Source: Tretioscincus oriximinensis
Lineage: Eukaryota > Chordata > Lepidosauria > Squamata > Gymnophthalmidae
NCBI GenBank assembly: GCA_022410635.1
Contig: JAJVDF010000435.1
Coordinates: 799,193-863,192, forward strand
Reading direction: 5' to 3'
Length of the DNA stretch: 64,000 nt
Within the stretch, counting starts at the first letter, position 1, and the number at the start of each line of letters is the position of its first letter. Under the pieces are notes generated by a model. That model worked only from the letters and a program-made list of their open reading frames with translations, searched no databases and was not told the DNA's origin. Positions 50,090 to 61,414 of the stretch are shown one piece after another. The position numbers and the translations under genes were made by a program.

Positions 50090-51800
50090 TGCTGCTGCCA
50101 CCAACCAGCTGCCCTCCTCTGCTCCGGTCGGAAGACAAAGGAGGCTGCCAGCAAACTTTCCATACTTTGCCTGAATCAGAGCAAGCAACAGTGTTGCAGT
50201 CTTGCCTCTTCCACTGNCTGGATGCCAGCATCACACCTGGGCATCCCCACACCTACGGGAAACAGCAGCACCAGGTATCTGCAGCCAAGCAATGAGGCAA
50301 TATTTATTTACAACCTCCAGCCACCAATTGCCAAGGCAACCAATACTTGCCCATTGCTCTGGACTCTTCCTACTAGGCAACACTTCTCTGGAGGGACAAG
50401 AATGCAAGAGGCAATTCACAGACGCCGCAAAGCATAAAAGCAAGTTGCCTTCCAGGTGGCATCTCCACCTTAGGCTCCTCCTGGGTCAAAGGACTCTCGC
50501 GTTGCTCTTCTGAGGGGCTGCAAACATCCCCACCTTCGTCCCTAGCGGTTTACGGAGATTTCTGGACAATGTGTTGACTTCGAAACAAAATAAAAGAGTA
50601 AGACGCGCCGCGCTCCATCCCTTCAAGAGCTTCCTCCTGCGTCCAAGTCAACTAGGCTCCCTTTACTTCCCTCTCCAGGGAGCCCACCTGACCTCCGCCC
50701 CTCCGCCAAATATTCTGAGAAAGCCCCGAACCCCCNNNNNNNNNNNNNNNNNNNNNNNNNNNNNNNNNNNNNNNNNNNNNNNNNNNNNNNNNNNNNNNNN
50801 NNNNNNNNNNNNNNNNNNNNNNNNNNNNNNNNNNNNNNNNNNNNNNNNNNNNNNNNNNNNNNNNNNNNNNNNNNNNNNNNNNNNNNNNNNNNNNNNNNNN
50901 NNNNNNNNNNNNNNNNNNNNNNNNNNNNNNNNNNNNNNNNNNNNNNNNNNNNNNNNNNNNNNNNNNNNNNNNNNNNNNNNNNNNNNNNNNNNNNNNNNNN
51001 NNNNNNNNNNNNNNNNNNNNNNNNNNNNNNNNNNNNNNNNNNNNNNNNNNNNNNNNNNNNNNNNNNNNNNNNNNNNNNNNNNNNNNNNNNNNNNNNNNNN
51101 NNNNNNNNNNNNNNNNNNNNNNNNNNNNNNNNNNNNNNNNNNNNNNNNNNNNNNNNNNNNNNNNNNNNNNNNNNNNNNNNNNNNNNNNNNNNNNNNNNNN
51201 NNNNNNNNNNNNNNNNNNNNNNNNNNNNNNNNNNNNNNNNNNNNNNNNNNNNNNNNNNNNNNNNNNNNNNNNNNNNNNNNNNNNNNNNNNNNNNNNNNNN
51301 NNNNNNNNNNNNNNNNNNNNNNNNNNNNNNNNNNNNNNNNNNNNNNNNNNNNNNNNNNNNNNNNNNNNNNNNNNNNNNNNNNNNNNNNNNNNNNNNNNNN
51401 NNNNNNNNNNNNNNNNNNNNNNNNNNNNNNNNNNNNNNNNNNNNNNNNNNNNNNNNNNNNNNNNNNNNNNNNNNNNNNNNNNNNNNNNNNNNNNNNNNNN
51501 NNNNNNNNNNNNNNNNNNNNNNNNNNNNNNNNNNNNNNNNNNNNNNNNNNNNNNNNNNNNNNNNNNNNNNNNNNNNNNNGACCTGACTGTGTGTGAGCGA
51601 GGGGGAGGGGAGGGGCTGCTGGGCTGAAGTGGGTTTTCATTTCCATCTTTCTGTTGTGCTGACAAAAACACGCGCCTTTAAAGAAGCTCTCAAAGCCAAG
51701 GAAGCTTTTGGTCAAGGGTGAAAGAACCACAGGCGGGGCAAATTGGGCAAGGTGTGGGCGTGGTGGTGGTTGGAGCCCCCCTTTAGCCAAGGCGCACAAT
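50090..51800 (-). promoter_or_regulatory. CpG-rich segment, candidate LRRN1 promoter (contains assembly gap)
   Basis: CpG dinucleotides, rare elsewhere in the window, cluster here: over a dozen between 50,100 and 50,735 (for example GACGCGCCGCGCTCC near 50,602) and more just after the gap (CACGCGCC near 51,669, GGCGGGGC near 51,734). Base composition rises sharply in G+C. Gaps in short-read assemblies often fall in CpG islands. Its place upstream of the minus-strand LRRN1 exon makes it the best promoter candidate, but no initiator or TATA box is identified. Confidence 0.55.
50736..51579. other. Assembly gap (844 N)
   Basis: A continuous run of N inside GC-rich sequence. Nothing can be said of its content; any long open frame spanning it is meaningless. 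It is the only multi-kilobase-scale gap in the window; elsewhere N bases are isolated. Confidence 0.99.
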
Positions 51801-51937
51801 CTTTCCCTTCTATAGGTCAGGTAGGGACAATGCATGGCGAGGGAGATGAGGCTGTACTCTTTGGGTATATTTGCCTTGTTTTTAATCCATATAGGCTTTT
51901 CTTTAAATCATAGTTGGCTGCTAAGCATAGGCTATGG

Positions 51938-52112
51938 GGCCTGTCCTAGGTTGTGTTTCCACTGAGCTTTCTTCTGGGCTGTATCTTGGAAGAAGAACCT
52001 GCCATGTACGTGTTAGTGTAGACTACACTGGCATTTGGATGGCTAAGCTCTGGACCTAGATACAACCCGGAATAAGGCTCAGTTGCGTGGAGATAGGACC
52101 ACAGCAGTGGTA
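51938..52112. repeat. Inverted-repeat MITE (GAGC-TTCTTCTGGG / CCGGAATAAGGCTC family)
   Basis: Left CTGTCCTAGGTTGTGTTTCC with CACTGAGCTTTCTTCTGGGC pairs with right ATACAACCCGGAATAAGGCT and GCGTGGAGATAGGACC. Centre TGTTAGTGTAGACTACACTG is itself palindromic. A related scrap follows at 52,112-52,190. Confidence 0.75.
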
Positions 52113-53357
52113 TGTAGATGTTAGGACCCTGTTTTGAGATGCAGCCCAAAATGAGATTGTGTGGAAGGGTCACAAGTCTGCATCCAGACACATTTTAAAA
52201 AAACACATTGTAGAGATGCAAGATACCCAGTTCCAATCATTAAAAACTGTTGAAAATGTGTTTTCTAACAGTTAATGTGGATTAAAGACTTTTATATGGA
52301 TGCTACCACCTTTAAGCTGAATTTAATTCAATTATTTCTACTGTATCTGGATAAGCCTGACTTAGAAAGTTCATTTTAATTCTTTTAAATACCTGCAGCA
52401 TTTGTTCTAATTGTTGACTAAGTGCGTTTCTGAGGCAGCGACTACAGCAATAAAAATTCTTTNAAAAAAACCCACTTTATTAAATGCAAAGTGTATTTAT
52501 TGTAAGTATCTCATAATACTGCAGTAAACTAGTTTTGAACAAAGGTGGCAAAGATAACTCCATTTCTATTGGTTCCACTGAGTTATGGCCAACTCCTAAG
52601 TGACTACTGTATATGATGTCGCCATGGGCAATTCTGTGCAATGCTCTTGGCAGAGATACAGAAGTGGTTTGCTACTGGCTGTTTGGGGGGGAAGAATTTG
52701 GCTCAAACTACTAACACCACCTCCAATTTTCAGACTGTGGAACAACAGTCCTATTGGCAGCCAACAGCAGCACAAAGCCTCCGTATCCAAATATGTTTGA
52801 AGAATATGCTGTAGTTATTATTTACATACACATGAATTTGATAAGTAACTTGTAGGATGCGTTGAGAAGCAGTGGGGAGTCAACATTAGCCAATACCTTG
52901 GGAACTGTAATAATGTGCCAGGGATGTTGCAGGCATTATAAGCTGCACCTTCAAAAGCTTCCTCTGTTATGTCTCTGGAATTTTTATAACAAGCCTAACT
53001 CTGTAAATCTTACAGGAGTTGTAGTTTTAAAAATGAACTTTTGCAAACGTATGTTAACAAAAACTCCCTGCATTGTGTTCATGGCAGATGGTGATTGATG
53101 CACCATGAGGGTAAAACTGCTTCTATTAACAGCCACAGGTTCCCACTCCCTTTGATACTGAGAGTTGTGGCACAAGCAAGAGGGGCCTCCCTTATGGACA
53201 TTAAGACATGGGTAGGTTGAGATGGGAGAATTTGACCCCATATTATCTTAAGGAATTGGTTCAGTAGCATATTGGCAGAACAGCTGTATTGGTTGGACAG
53301 GTTATTTTGTCAATGATTTCAGGAGTCTAAATGTGCCCGAGTAGTTGTCATATCGTG
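52113..53357. other. Mostly unannotated; possible old repeat at 52,590-52,690
   Basis: GGCAATTCTGTGCAATGCTC then TTGGCAGAGATACAGAAGTG and GTTTGCTACTGGC resembles a widespread reptile repeat whose name I cannot recall reliably. The 52,240-52,330 stretch shares words with 39.4 kb. Confidence 0.4.
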
Positions 53358-53482
53358 CTCCCCCAGCACTGGACCTGGCTTAATCCAGGATATACCACAG
53401 AACAAAGCCCTGCCATCTACATGCTAGTGCAAACTACAACAAGTTCAGATCTACCATAGTTCTATTAGCATGTGGATGACAT
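53358..53482. repeat. Copy of the AATAAGGCTC inverted-repeat family
   Basis: ACCTGGCTTAATCCAGGATA, CCATCTACATGCTAGTGCAA, TTAGCATGTGGATGACATCC: CTACATGCTA pairs with TAGCATGTGG around a short loop. Confidence 0.55.
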
Positions 53483-53519
53483 CCCTGTTTGCCTTCATCT
53501 ATTTAAGACTGCACAGGTA

Positions 53520-53945
53520 CAACTGGATAGGGTGAATAGAGAAAAAAAACGTTTTCTCTGTCACACAACACTATAACCAGAGGACACTCCTTGAAAATGA
53601 TGGGGAGAAAAGTGAGAACAGACAAAGGAAAGTATTTTTCACCCAGAGGGTCATCATCCTGTGGAATTTACTTCCTGAAGAGATGGTAGTAGCTAACAGC
53701 TTGTATAGCTTCAATATAAGACTAGATAAATTGATGGACAACAAGAGTGTAAATGGTTACTAGGATGGATGTCTGGATACTGCCTCCGGTATGGAGCAAC
53801 AGGAAGTGCTCCTGAAATGCCATTTGCAGGGAGTCATATTTTGTTTTCCTCTGTTCCCAGGTGCATCTGGCGGGCCTCTATATGAGACAGAATGCTGGAC
53901 TAGATGGGCTGGGTCCCCATACAGCAGAACCTCTCTTATGTTTTT
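53520..53945 (+). mobile_element. CR1/L3-like LINE 3' segment
   Basis: AGGGTGAATAGAGAAAAAAA through GGACACTCCTTGAAAATGAT, TTACTTCCTGAAGAGATGGT, GGATGGATGTCTGGATACTG, CATTTGCAGGGAGTCAT and CAGCAGAACCTCTCTTATGT. A stretch before CCCAGGTGCATCTGG is deleted. Confidence 0.88.
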
Positions 53946-54205
53946 ACTTCGAGTTACATCCCAGATTAAGGCTCAGTATGGAAAGGACCTCTCTGCAGTT
54001 ATCCTAATGGTTTCACAAGAAGACAGAAGAGAAAAGAGTGAACGCACAGATCATTCTTTAGTAAATAATACCAGAAGAAAGTTCAAGATCTTGAGCCCTT
54101 TCTAGAAATGAGTTTTATTCTGAGATGTTGGAATGGGACAATAGCAAACAGATAGTTGACCCCTAATCTGGGTTATATCCCAAAATAGGGTACAACCTTA
54201 CTATT
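53946..54205. repeat. Two scraps of the AATAAGGCTC inverted-repeat family
   Basis: 53,947-53,990 reads GAGTTACATCCCAGATTAAG and GCTCAGTATGGAAAGGACC; 54,160-54,200 reads CCTAATCTGGGTTATATCCC. They bracket about 170 bases of unrelated sequence. Confidence 0.5.
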
Positions 54206-55763
54206 TATAATGCAANAACTTTCTAAAACAAAGGGAAATTCTATGTTATTTGTCTTTTAATGAAACTTGACCAAAAATATAAAAACCATATGTAAGTTTT
54301 ATGTACAGAATGTATGGATATATGTGTTAGCAAGATCTGAGCCATCTTTGTTTCAGCCTTGAGTGAAAGGACAGCTTTAATTTCAAATTGCAGTTATGAG
54401 AAGAATTGGGGAGTTGAGCTTTAATCAACTTCAAAGGGTCAATTGTAAGAGAAGGACACATTTATGTTAGCAAAACATGAATGTGTTTGCAAGTTGGGAG
54501 GAGTAGTTCTCAGTGAAAACACCTGCTCATAACAACATTGGATTGATAGACTGGTAACACCTGATGTGGGAACAGAGGTTAAAGTTGGTTAGTTAATCTT
54601 ATGTAAAAGCCATTATTATTATTCACTTGCTATGCAGAAAGCTTTGAAGATGTTTGTAACTTGATTATTTTCCTTTCTGTACTTTGAAATGCAANATACC
54701 CTTCTGAAGTGTTTTGAGAACGCTTATATTTCTGGACTATGCTTTCCTTTGCAATAAACTACAAAAGTTTTTATAGCTCTTGGAAGTTCTTATTTGGACT
54801 CAGAATTTAAGTTTCATTGAGGCTANCAAAGTTTAAAGCTGAGGGAAAGTGCTTCAACATTATCAGACAGTGATAAGATTCAGGCACAAGCTGGTACACT
54901 AATCCCATCTCTGCTTTCCATTTCAGTCACTATTCTCCATTTATTATCTTATTATAGTAGCTATTGTTGTTTCTTCTGAGATGCTTCCTCTACCCCATAT
55001 GCAGTACCAGCAGTTTTTTACAATGTAATTTTGAGATGTCTTTTTTTAAATAAAAAAGAAATCCTTATCACTACTCAATCATGCAATAAATTACTGCCTA
55101 CAGTTTCTTTAAACTCTTATGTAACATTCAAAAACTGAGAAATATTAGGATATTTAAAGCACCTTTGTTGGAATATTAATAAAAGGTTTAAAGAAGTCAG
55201 TTTCAGGAGAAAATTAATTCACCAGTGATAGTAATGGTGTGTGTGTTCTTTCTTTTCATTAGATGGAAATCAACTAAACCCATGGCCAAGATGATTTAGT
55301 TTAATTATACTTGAAGCTTCTAGTCAGTATTGCGTTGGTTTTGTTTTATTTTCTTGAAGTTTGAAAGGTTTTTTGGACTAAACTGCACTGAAATTCATCA
55401 CATAAACAATTTGAATACGAGCCAATATTGGCTTTCGAAAGTTCCTTTATCTTCTGTNGTAACTTGAATTCTCATCAGCCAGCCTCTGTATTACTTTTCT
55501 GCTATCCATCATTTGCAATTGGTTTAGAACTGAACATTTGAAGCTTTCTTTGCAAAGCCTCCTCTATTGTGGAGAGATTTTCCTCTAAGACTCTACCTTT
55601 ATAAAAGAGTACAATTCCAATTTCTCTAGTATTTTACAATTTGAATCACTGTGCATTGTTTGTTAAGATCAAGAGAAAGACATTTGAGTGTGTTATATAA
55701 GAGGTTAAATTACAGTTCCATGAAAAAGAGAGTGACACCCTTTTACACCTCTTATAGTAAAGT
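54206..55763. other. Unannotated intergenic DNA
   Basis: AT-rich; no element or exon recognised. Confidence 0.5.
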
Positions 55764-55890
55764 TGCATGCAGGAATATCTCATTTAGTCTAATGTAGTTG
55801 AATATTCTNGAATAAAACAGTCTAGATAGTGCTTTGTTTTGTAATATCCAAATATAATGTAATAAATAAATGATGTCTGGTTGCATCCTT
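55764..55890. repeat. Palindromic MITE copy (GTCTGGTTGCATCC end)
   Basis: GAATATTCTNGAATAAAACA and TAGTGCTTTGTTTTGTAATA, then AATAAATAAATGATGTCTGG TTGCATCC: same right half as 34.7 and 46.6 kb. The left end is degraded. Confidence 0.6.
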
Positions 55891-56484
55891 TTGCATTACA
55901 TTTAGACTCATACACTGACCATTAGTACAACGAGTTCTTGTTTTAAATAATTGCTGGCTCCAGGTCACATATTTTACCAATATTTCTGAGAAAAGCTCCT
56001 CCTGACAAACATCCCAGCAAACATCCCACAGGCTAGCAGCAGTGTGAGGAAAACATTTACGCTAATATCGTCCTAACATGTAAATCTGAATATTTTTAGT
56101 CACAAAGTACCCAGAAGAGCTGGGCATCAACCCTTTACACGTATACTGTATACAGCTTCAGATCCAGCTATGCAGCTAGAATCATGCGGTCAGCTGTCTA
56201 AAAGGTAATTTATAGCCCTATTTTGAGAAAATCTGTAATCTAACTATATAGTGTGAACCTAGCAAAATTGCCAGCAATCTGTGTGAAAAATCCCCTTATA
56301 AGAGGGTTAACATCAAAGAACAGGACAGGACTTTGCAACATTAGTAGGTGTGGAAAAGCAATTCCTGCCCTTCCCCAGGTAGTGCGGGTGTTATAACCTG
56401 CACATGTGAAGATTACTTTTTCGTATCCATTAAAGCTGCAGATCCCCGTTCTAATTTGTTTGTGGTAATCCTATACTGTAAAGC
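55891..56484. other. Unannotated intergenic DNA
   Basis: Nothing recognised. Confidence 0.5.
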
Positions 56485-56871
56485 TAGAGTTGCCATATTT
56501 TGGCAGCCCAAAAACGGGATGGGTGTGTGTGTGCACACGTGCGCGCACCCACGTGCACGAATGCACACACACGGACGCTTGTAGTGAGACAGGCAGTACA
56601 GGGCTGCATAAACGCTCTGTTCTCCTTTCAAAACCCCCGCCTCCAGCAGACGAGCAGCTATGGCACGCTCCGAGGTTCCTTCCAGGACCCCGGAAAGCGT
56701 TGCTGGGCTGCAGCCGTCAGCCCTGACGGCTGTTTTGCCTTTAAAACCCTGCATTTTTACATTCCCTGATGCAGCATTGGGGAATATAAAAAGCCGGGAT
56801 TTTGTCTTAAAACCCAGACAGGACTATATTTTAGTCTCCCAAACCGGGATTGTCCTGCTTTCCCAGGACGT
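56485..56871. mobile_element. hAT-like MITE, longer relative of the 29.8 kb copy, inverted
   Basis: Left end TAGAGTTGCCATATTTTGGC corresponds to the complement of the right end at 30.05 kb; the right part CATTCCCTGATGCAGCATTG, AAACCGGGATTGTCCTGC and TTTCCCAGGACGT corresponds to its left end, but the terminal TIR is lost. Interior includes GTGTGTGTGTGCACACGTGC, a GT/GC-rich alternating stretch, and CCGTCAGCCCTGACGG, a palindrome. Confidence 0.72.
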
Positions 56872-56909
56872 GTATATTAGGAAAGTTTTGCATATACTGT
56901 ATGTGCATA

Positions 56910-57062
56910 TGAAATCAGTCTGGTCTTGCAGTTAGAGTATCAGACTCTTATCTAATAGAATCCTGGTTCAATTCTATATTATTTCCATGAAGCCAATTGG
57001 ATGACTTTGGGTTAGTCACAGTTTTCTTTCNCTTGGACCACACTTTTATCTTACAATTTCTT
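56910..57062 (+). mobile_element. Degenerate tRNA-derived SINE with MIR-like core
   Basis: tRNA-like GTCTTGCAGTTAGAGTATCA with B-box-like GGTTCAATTC (56,964-56,973), then GGATGACTTTGGGTTAGTCA as the core word. Same type as 12.4-12.6 kb, opposite orientation. Confidence 0.65.
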
Positions 57063-59730
57063 GTTGGAAATTATTGATCTAAACCTGGTGTTACTCACCA
57101 TGTGGACTTTATTGATTTATGTTTTGCACTTAAGTTTATTTTAAGAGAGAATCTTTGGTATAAATCACCACCAATGTACACAGACATTTACTTGTACTCA
57201 TTATGTGTAATTTTTATGCCAACTCTAGACTAAAGGTTTGTTACAGTACACAAAGCCAACTCCCCTTCTCTCTCTAAAAAAAATCAAATTCAGAGATTTT
57301 AGACTAAGTTGCATCTTTTCCTTCTTACTTTTTAACCTTTTTATTAACTGCTTTTTTAGGTTAAATATTTTAGACTGGTGGAATTAGCTTGTTGCATTAC
57401 GGTAATTCAACGGCTCTAGACCCTCCTCCCCNCTGTTCCCATCCATTGCTTCCACGCACTTCCTCCTTCCCTTGCCCCCCTCCCATCCCTCTTTCACTTG
57501 CTGCTTCTTTGTTTCATTCGTTCTTTCATTCTGTTTTCCTTTCCTTCCTTTTCTTTCCCTCCCAGTACTGTTCCCAGTACTGAACCCTAGGGTATTCAGT
57601 TTCTCACATTTTTGCACCCAGAGAACTTCCCTCTATTTTCTGTCACATAGTCAGTTTCTAACTCAGGACTCTGGTCTATGGAGGCTTGCAAAGTCCCAAG
57701 CAATTATTAGTCATTACACCTTGGAATGTTGAACTCTTCCTCATGCCTTTTGTTACTTATGATTATCGTGCTATTAAAAAGCGCCATGTAGCAATCCTTT
57801 TTATATACAGATTCTTTTCTTGTATCTCACAACTCAATTTCAGGAAAACTATCTGCAGACGGTTCAGGAGAACATCTGATTGTAAATTGTTCTTAAATAA
57901 GAACACTTAGTTTTGCTATATGCTCTACAATATGCTCATGGCAACTTTTCTTCTCTTGTTTTATTTCCTACTTTTAAAACCTTAATGCAGTTCTAAAAAA
58001 ACNCCCACTCTGCCTTTCCAAGACTTACCCTCTAAACTTCTAGAACAAGGGCTTATATCATACATCTGGATGGCACACATAGCAAGTAGATAAAATATAT
58101 TTAGAATTCTGGTGATATGAACATACCAAAGGAATATTGGATACCCAACACATAGAAAGTAGCCTCTACTCTGCTATATTCACTGGAACATAAGATTACC
58201 AGGTGGGCACTAGATGGTTTTTTGGGGGGTGGGGTGGGGGAGGAGGTGGCATACTAAAGCATGGGTATGCCCAGGTGTATCCAATTATNTTGGTTTATTA
58301 TCTGGTAGTCTTGCCTGTCTTCCAATAATCCTTAACACATTTGCCCCCAGTTAAAAGGCTAACACTTTGTGGGTTAGCACGTGGACAAAAAAATAATCCC
58401 CTGTTGCAATTTTGTTCTCTATCATAAACTTGCAAACCCTAGGATCATCTGCTGTCCTCTATTCACTCTAGCATAAACTTGGAAACCTCCACCTGCTTTT
58501 CCATGCTCCTTACTCAATTCCAATCCAATTCTGTGACAAACAATGGAAAATACTGCCAAGGATGGAAGTTAAGATATAAATGTTTAAAATAAATAATATA
58601 ATGACATTTGTCTGGAGCTTTCCGGTGCAAGCTCAGGAGAAAAATAAAGAGTGAAAAACNGGATGTTCAGTCAGGTTTCCCATTCTGTTGAGACTGAATG
58701 CCTGTTTTCTGATGGTTTGCCATGATTAAGGAAACTATGCCCTGTCCCCTCCTCTGCTAAATTGGGATGTGTATATATATATTTTTTAAAACTTTGAGGA
58801 AAATCAATGTGCTTTCCTTGTGCAAATAAGGACTCTGCAGATAGCACAGAATTGTAGTTAAATACTCCCACCTTCAGCAAGGTGACAGGGCATAGTTTTC
58901 TTGATCACAGCAATCAATCAAAGAATGGGAGTTCAGATCCTCTCCACAGAATGGAAAATTAGACTGAATGTTCTGCCTCACTCTTTTTTCTTTTGTGGAA
59001 ACTTTCAATGCACAAGTAAATATGTGTGTCATTAGAATCTCAAATGCTTTGGATTCTGTCTTTGCTGATATTCTTTGCTGTTCTTCTACAGTTTCAATTC
59101 TGTTCTTTTGCCATATCCAGCTGCCTGGTCCTGTCTTTTTTCTGAGCATCTCTCAGCTTATTTCAACCTTTAACAGTTTCTCATATATNGTCTTCTTAGC
59201 CTGAGTCTGCTTATGACTGTCTATCTCAACCTTCTTCTCTGCCAACAAACTGTCTGGTGAGCAGAAACAATGGAACAATCCATAAGTGCACTGTTTAATT
59301 AGGAACCTTGTTTTATTTTTCCCAGATGCATTTTGGTACCCTGTAGTTCAAATAGGGAGTCTTCCAGTTGGACCATAGCCCTCTCTTCTCCATTGGGGAA
59401 GATCTCCACAAGCCATCACTATCAAAAGCACTTCTCAGTAGCATTTTCTGTTTGTATATACAATTCATGTGCATTAAACAATTCTCCAATGACTCTAGTC
59501 ATAGATGTGAATGAGTATGTCAGTGAGAATTTACCTCAGATACTTGAAAAATTAGCTCATATTGTTATCAATAGAAAATATTTACCTTAAAATATGATAA
59601 TACTGCTGCCATCTGCTGCCTTTCATTTTGCTAACTTTTAGGGGTCATATAAGTTATTGTCAGGAAGATTATGATACGTTTAGATTCCAATTTGTAAAGA
59701 TATTACAGCAAATAAAGAAAGTGTTATTTT
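57063..59730. other. Unannotated intergenic DNA with a pyrimidine-rich tract
   Basis: 57,418-57,600 is C/T-rich on the plus strand, which explains lysine-rich open frames on the minus strand. A TA run lies at 58,772-58,783. No exon or repeat family recognised. Confidence 0.5.
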
Positions 59731-59739
59731 GGTTGTTCT

Positions 59740-59923
59740 AGGCTGACCAGATGACCCCTCTTGGGGGGAGGTGAAAACCCGGTTTTGGGGTGCCTCCTGT
59801 TTTTTGCTGAGGAATTTTCTTTTCAAGAAAAAAAATTATTATTATTTTCCCTCAGCAAAACCCCGGAGGCACCCCAAAACCGGGTTTTCAACGCCCCCCC
59901 AAAAGGGATCATCTGGTCAGGCT
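59740..59923. mobile_element. Foldback DNA transposon, 184 bases, with perfect 9-base target duplication
   Basis: Ends AGGCTGACCAGATGACCC and GGATCATCTGGTCAGGCT are inverted partners, and pairing continues inward through AAAACCCGGTTTTGGGGTGC and TGCTGAGG to a TTATTATTATT loop, so nearly the whole element is two arms. GGTTGTTCT stands on both sides (59,731-59,739; 59,924-59,932). No coding capacity. Confidence 0.93.
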
Positions 59924-60628
59924 GGTTGTTCTGATTTGACATACTGTAAATTGCAGAGAATAGTTTATGACACCAGTGTAAAAATTTAAAATACATAATC
60001 TTATGCTGGGTTTTGAAAATCAAGCACCTAAACAAACAAATTTACTGTGTGCATCCTATTTTGCATTTAATCCATCTGTCTGTCCTGTTTTACTTAGACA
60101 GATAAAGCAAGCAAGCTGAGATCCTAGCAGACACGTCCTTTAAAGCTTTACAGAGAACGATTGCTTTTTAAATCCTTCTTTCCCTGTTATTTTCCTACCA
60201 GCGGGTAAATCTGATGGCAGAGAAAGCTGCTACTGTGTAAGACAGCTGTGTAATGCATAATGCTAAGTAGTCGGCAAGGTTTCTGTTTATACAATAGTCT
60301 AAACATATTTTAAATGTCAATGTCAGCTGAACATGTGCCCTGTATCATTCAAAATTACTCATTACTTCTCTGCAGTGAATTCCCTGTATGTATGGTAAAC
60401 TCTTGTGACCTCAATAGTAATTCAGAATGTATAATCATTTTGATCAAACATAGGCTAGGTGGAATACTAAACTAACCGCCTCATAAAAGTATTAGAAGCG
60501 GATATGATGCATTACAAATAAATATATTGTCTTATTATTGGGTTAAATAACTTTTTTCAGGCTTGGAACAGTTTGTATATTGCTACAAAATGGTTACTCA
60601 ATTAAGTTATAGGGCAATAATTGTCTTG

Positions 60629-60658
60629 TTAGCTCATGTCATGTCAGACATGAGCTAA
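60629..60658. repeat. Perfect 12-base inverted repeat, 6-base loop
   Basis: TTAGCTCATGTC and GACATGAGCTAA around ATGTCA. No family relation or function is evident. Confidence 0.8.
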
Positions 60659-61044
60659 AACCCATGATTCTCTTGGGGCTAAATTAAGAATGTATATGAA
60701 AACGACAAACAAACCAAAAGCAAGTAACTGGGCATGGCTGCAAGAGTAATGAGGATGAAAGCCATCAGACAATAATGTAATTGTCTCTCTTATCTGATGG
60801 GAGAGGCAATAGTGTGATCTTCTTTAGGTCCCACAGTTGCCTCTGGCAATCTGGAGGCATTCTGAGTTTATTCAGGTGAAGAGCATGTTGTACAAATGGT
60901 ATAAATAGATAAATAAGATTTAGCAACAACTGCCAAGTGTTAAAACACAATATAGACATTCATTTTAAACTAAGACAGATTTACATAGTTGGATTCTCTC
61001 TTCCATGGTCTTTTCTCAAGAAGGCCTCCATCCAGTGTTAAAAT
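60659..61044. other. Unannotated DNA
   Basis: Nothing recognised. Confidence 0.5.
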
Positions 61045-61155
61045 AGTATCCATGGTGTCAACCTCTGAAGTAGACTTGTCCACAAAAGCTCACACTGCCT
61101 ATGCTATTTCTTGTTAGTTCCTTAAATGCTATGAGATCCCTTGCTGGATTTTAAG
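61045..61155. repeat. Foldback-family right-half fragment
   Basis: CCTCTGAAGTAGACTTGTCC, ACAAAAGCTCACACTGCCTA, TCTTGTTAGTTCCTTAAATG, CTATGAGATCCCTTGCTGGA: same order as 11.05 kb. Confidence 0.6.
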
Positions 61156-61414
61156 GGTGAAACCAACTGAGTTTCACTAGAGTTGGACCTTTCCAGACAA
61201 GAACTTCTGAAACATATCTTATATTTAAGATCGGAAAACAGAAAAGAGGTAATACTTCAGAATGCTTTCCTGGACGCCAAGGAATACTTAAGTTTAGAAC
61301 AGAGCCCTGTCTTACCAGATGACTGTTATCTATTGAACAGAGGCATAGTCAAGGCAGAGCAAACTTATGCTGAAGCTTTTTCCTAAGATATAAAGTCTTA
61401 TCGAATTGTGGGAG

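Noticed and set aside
50571..51835. Very long open frames on both strands across the N gap
   Set aside because: They are produced by reading N as open codons; the flanking real residues show no protein resemblance.
57384..57617. Lysine- and glutamate-rich open frame on the minus strand
   Set aside because: Explained by the pyrimidine-rich tract on the plus strand; low-complexity artefact.
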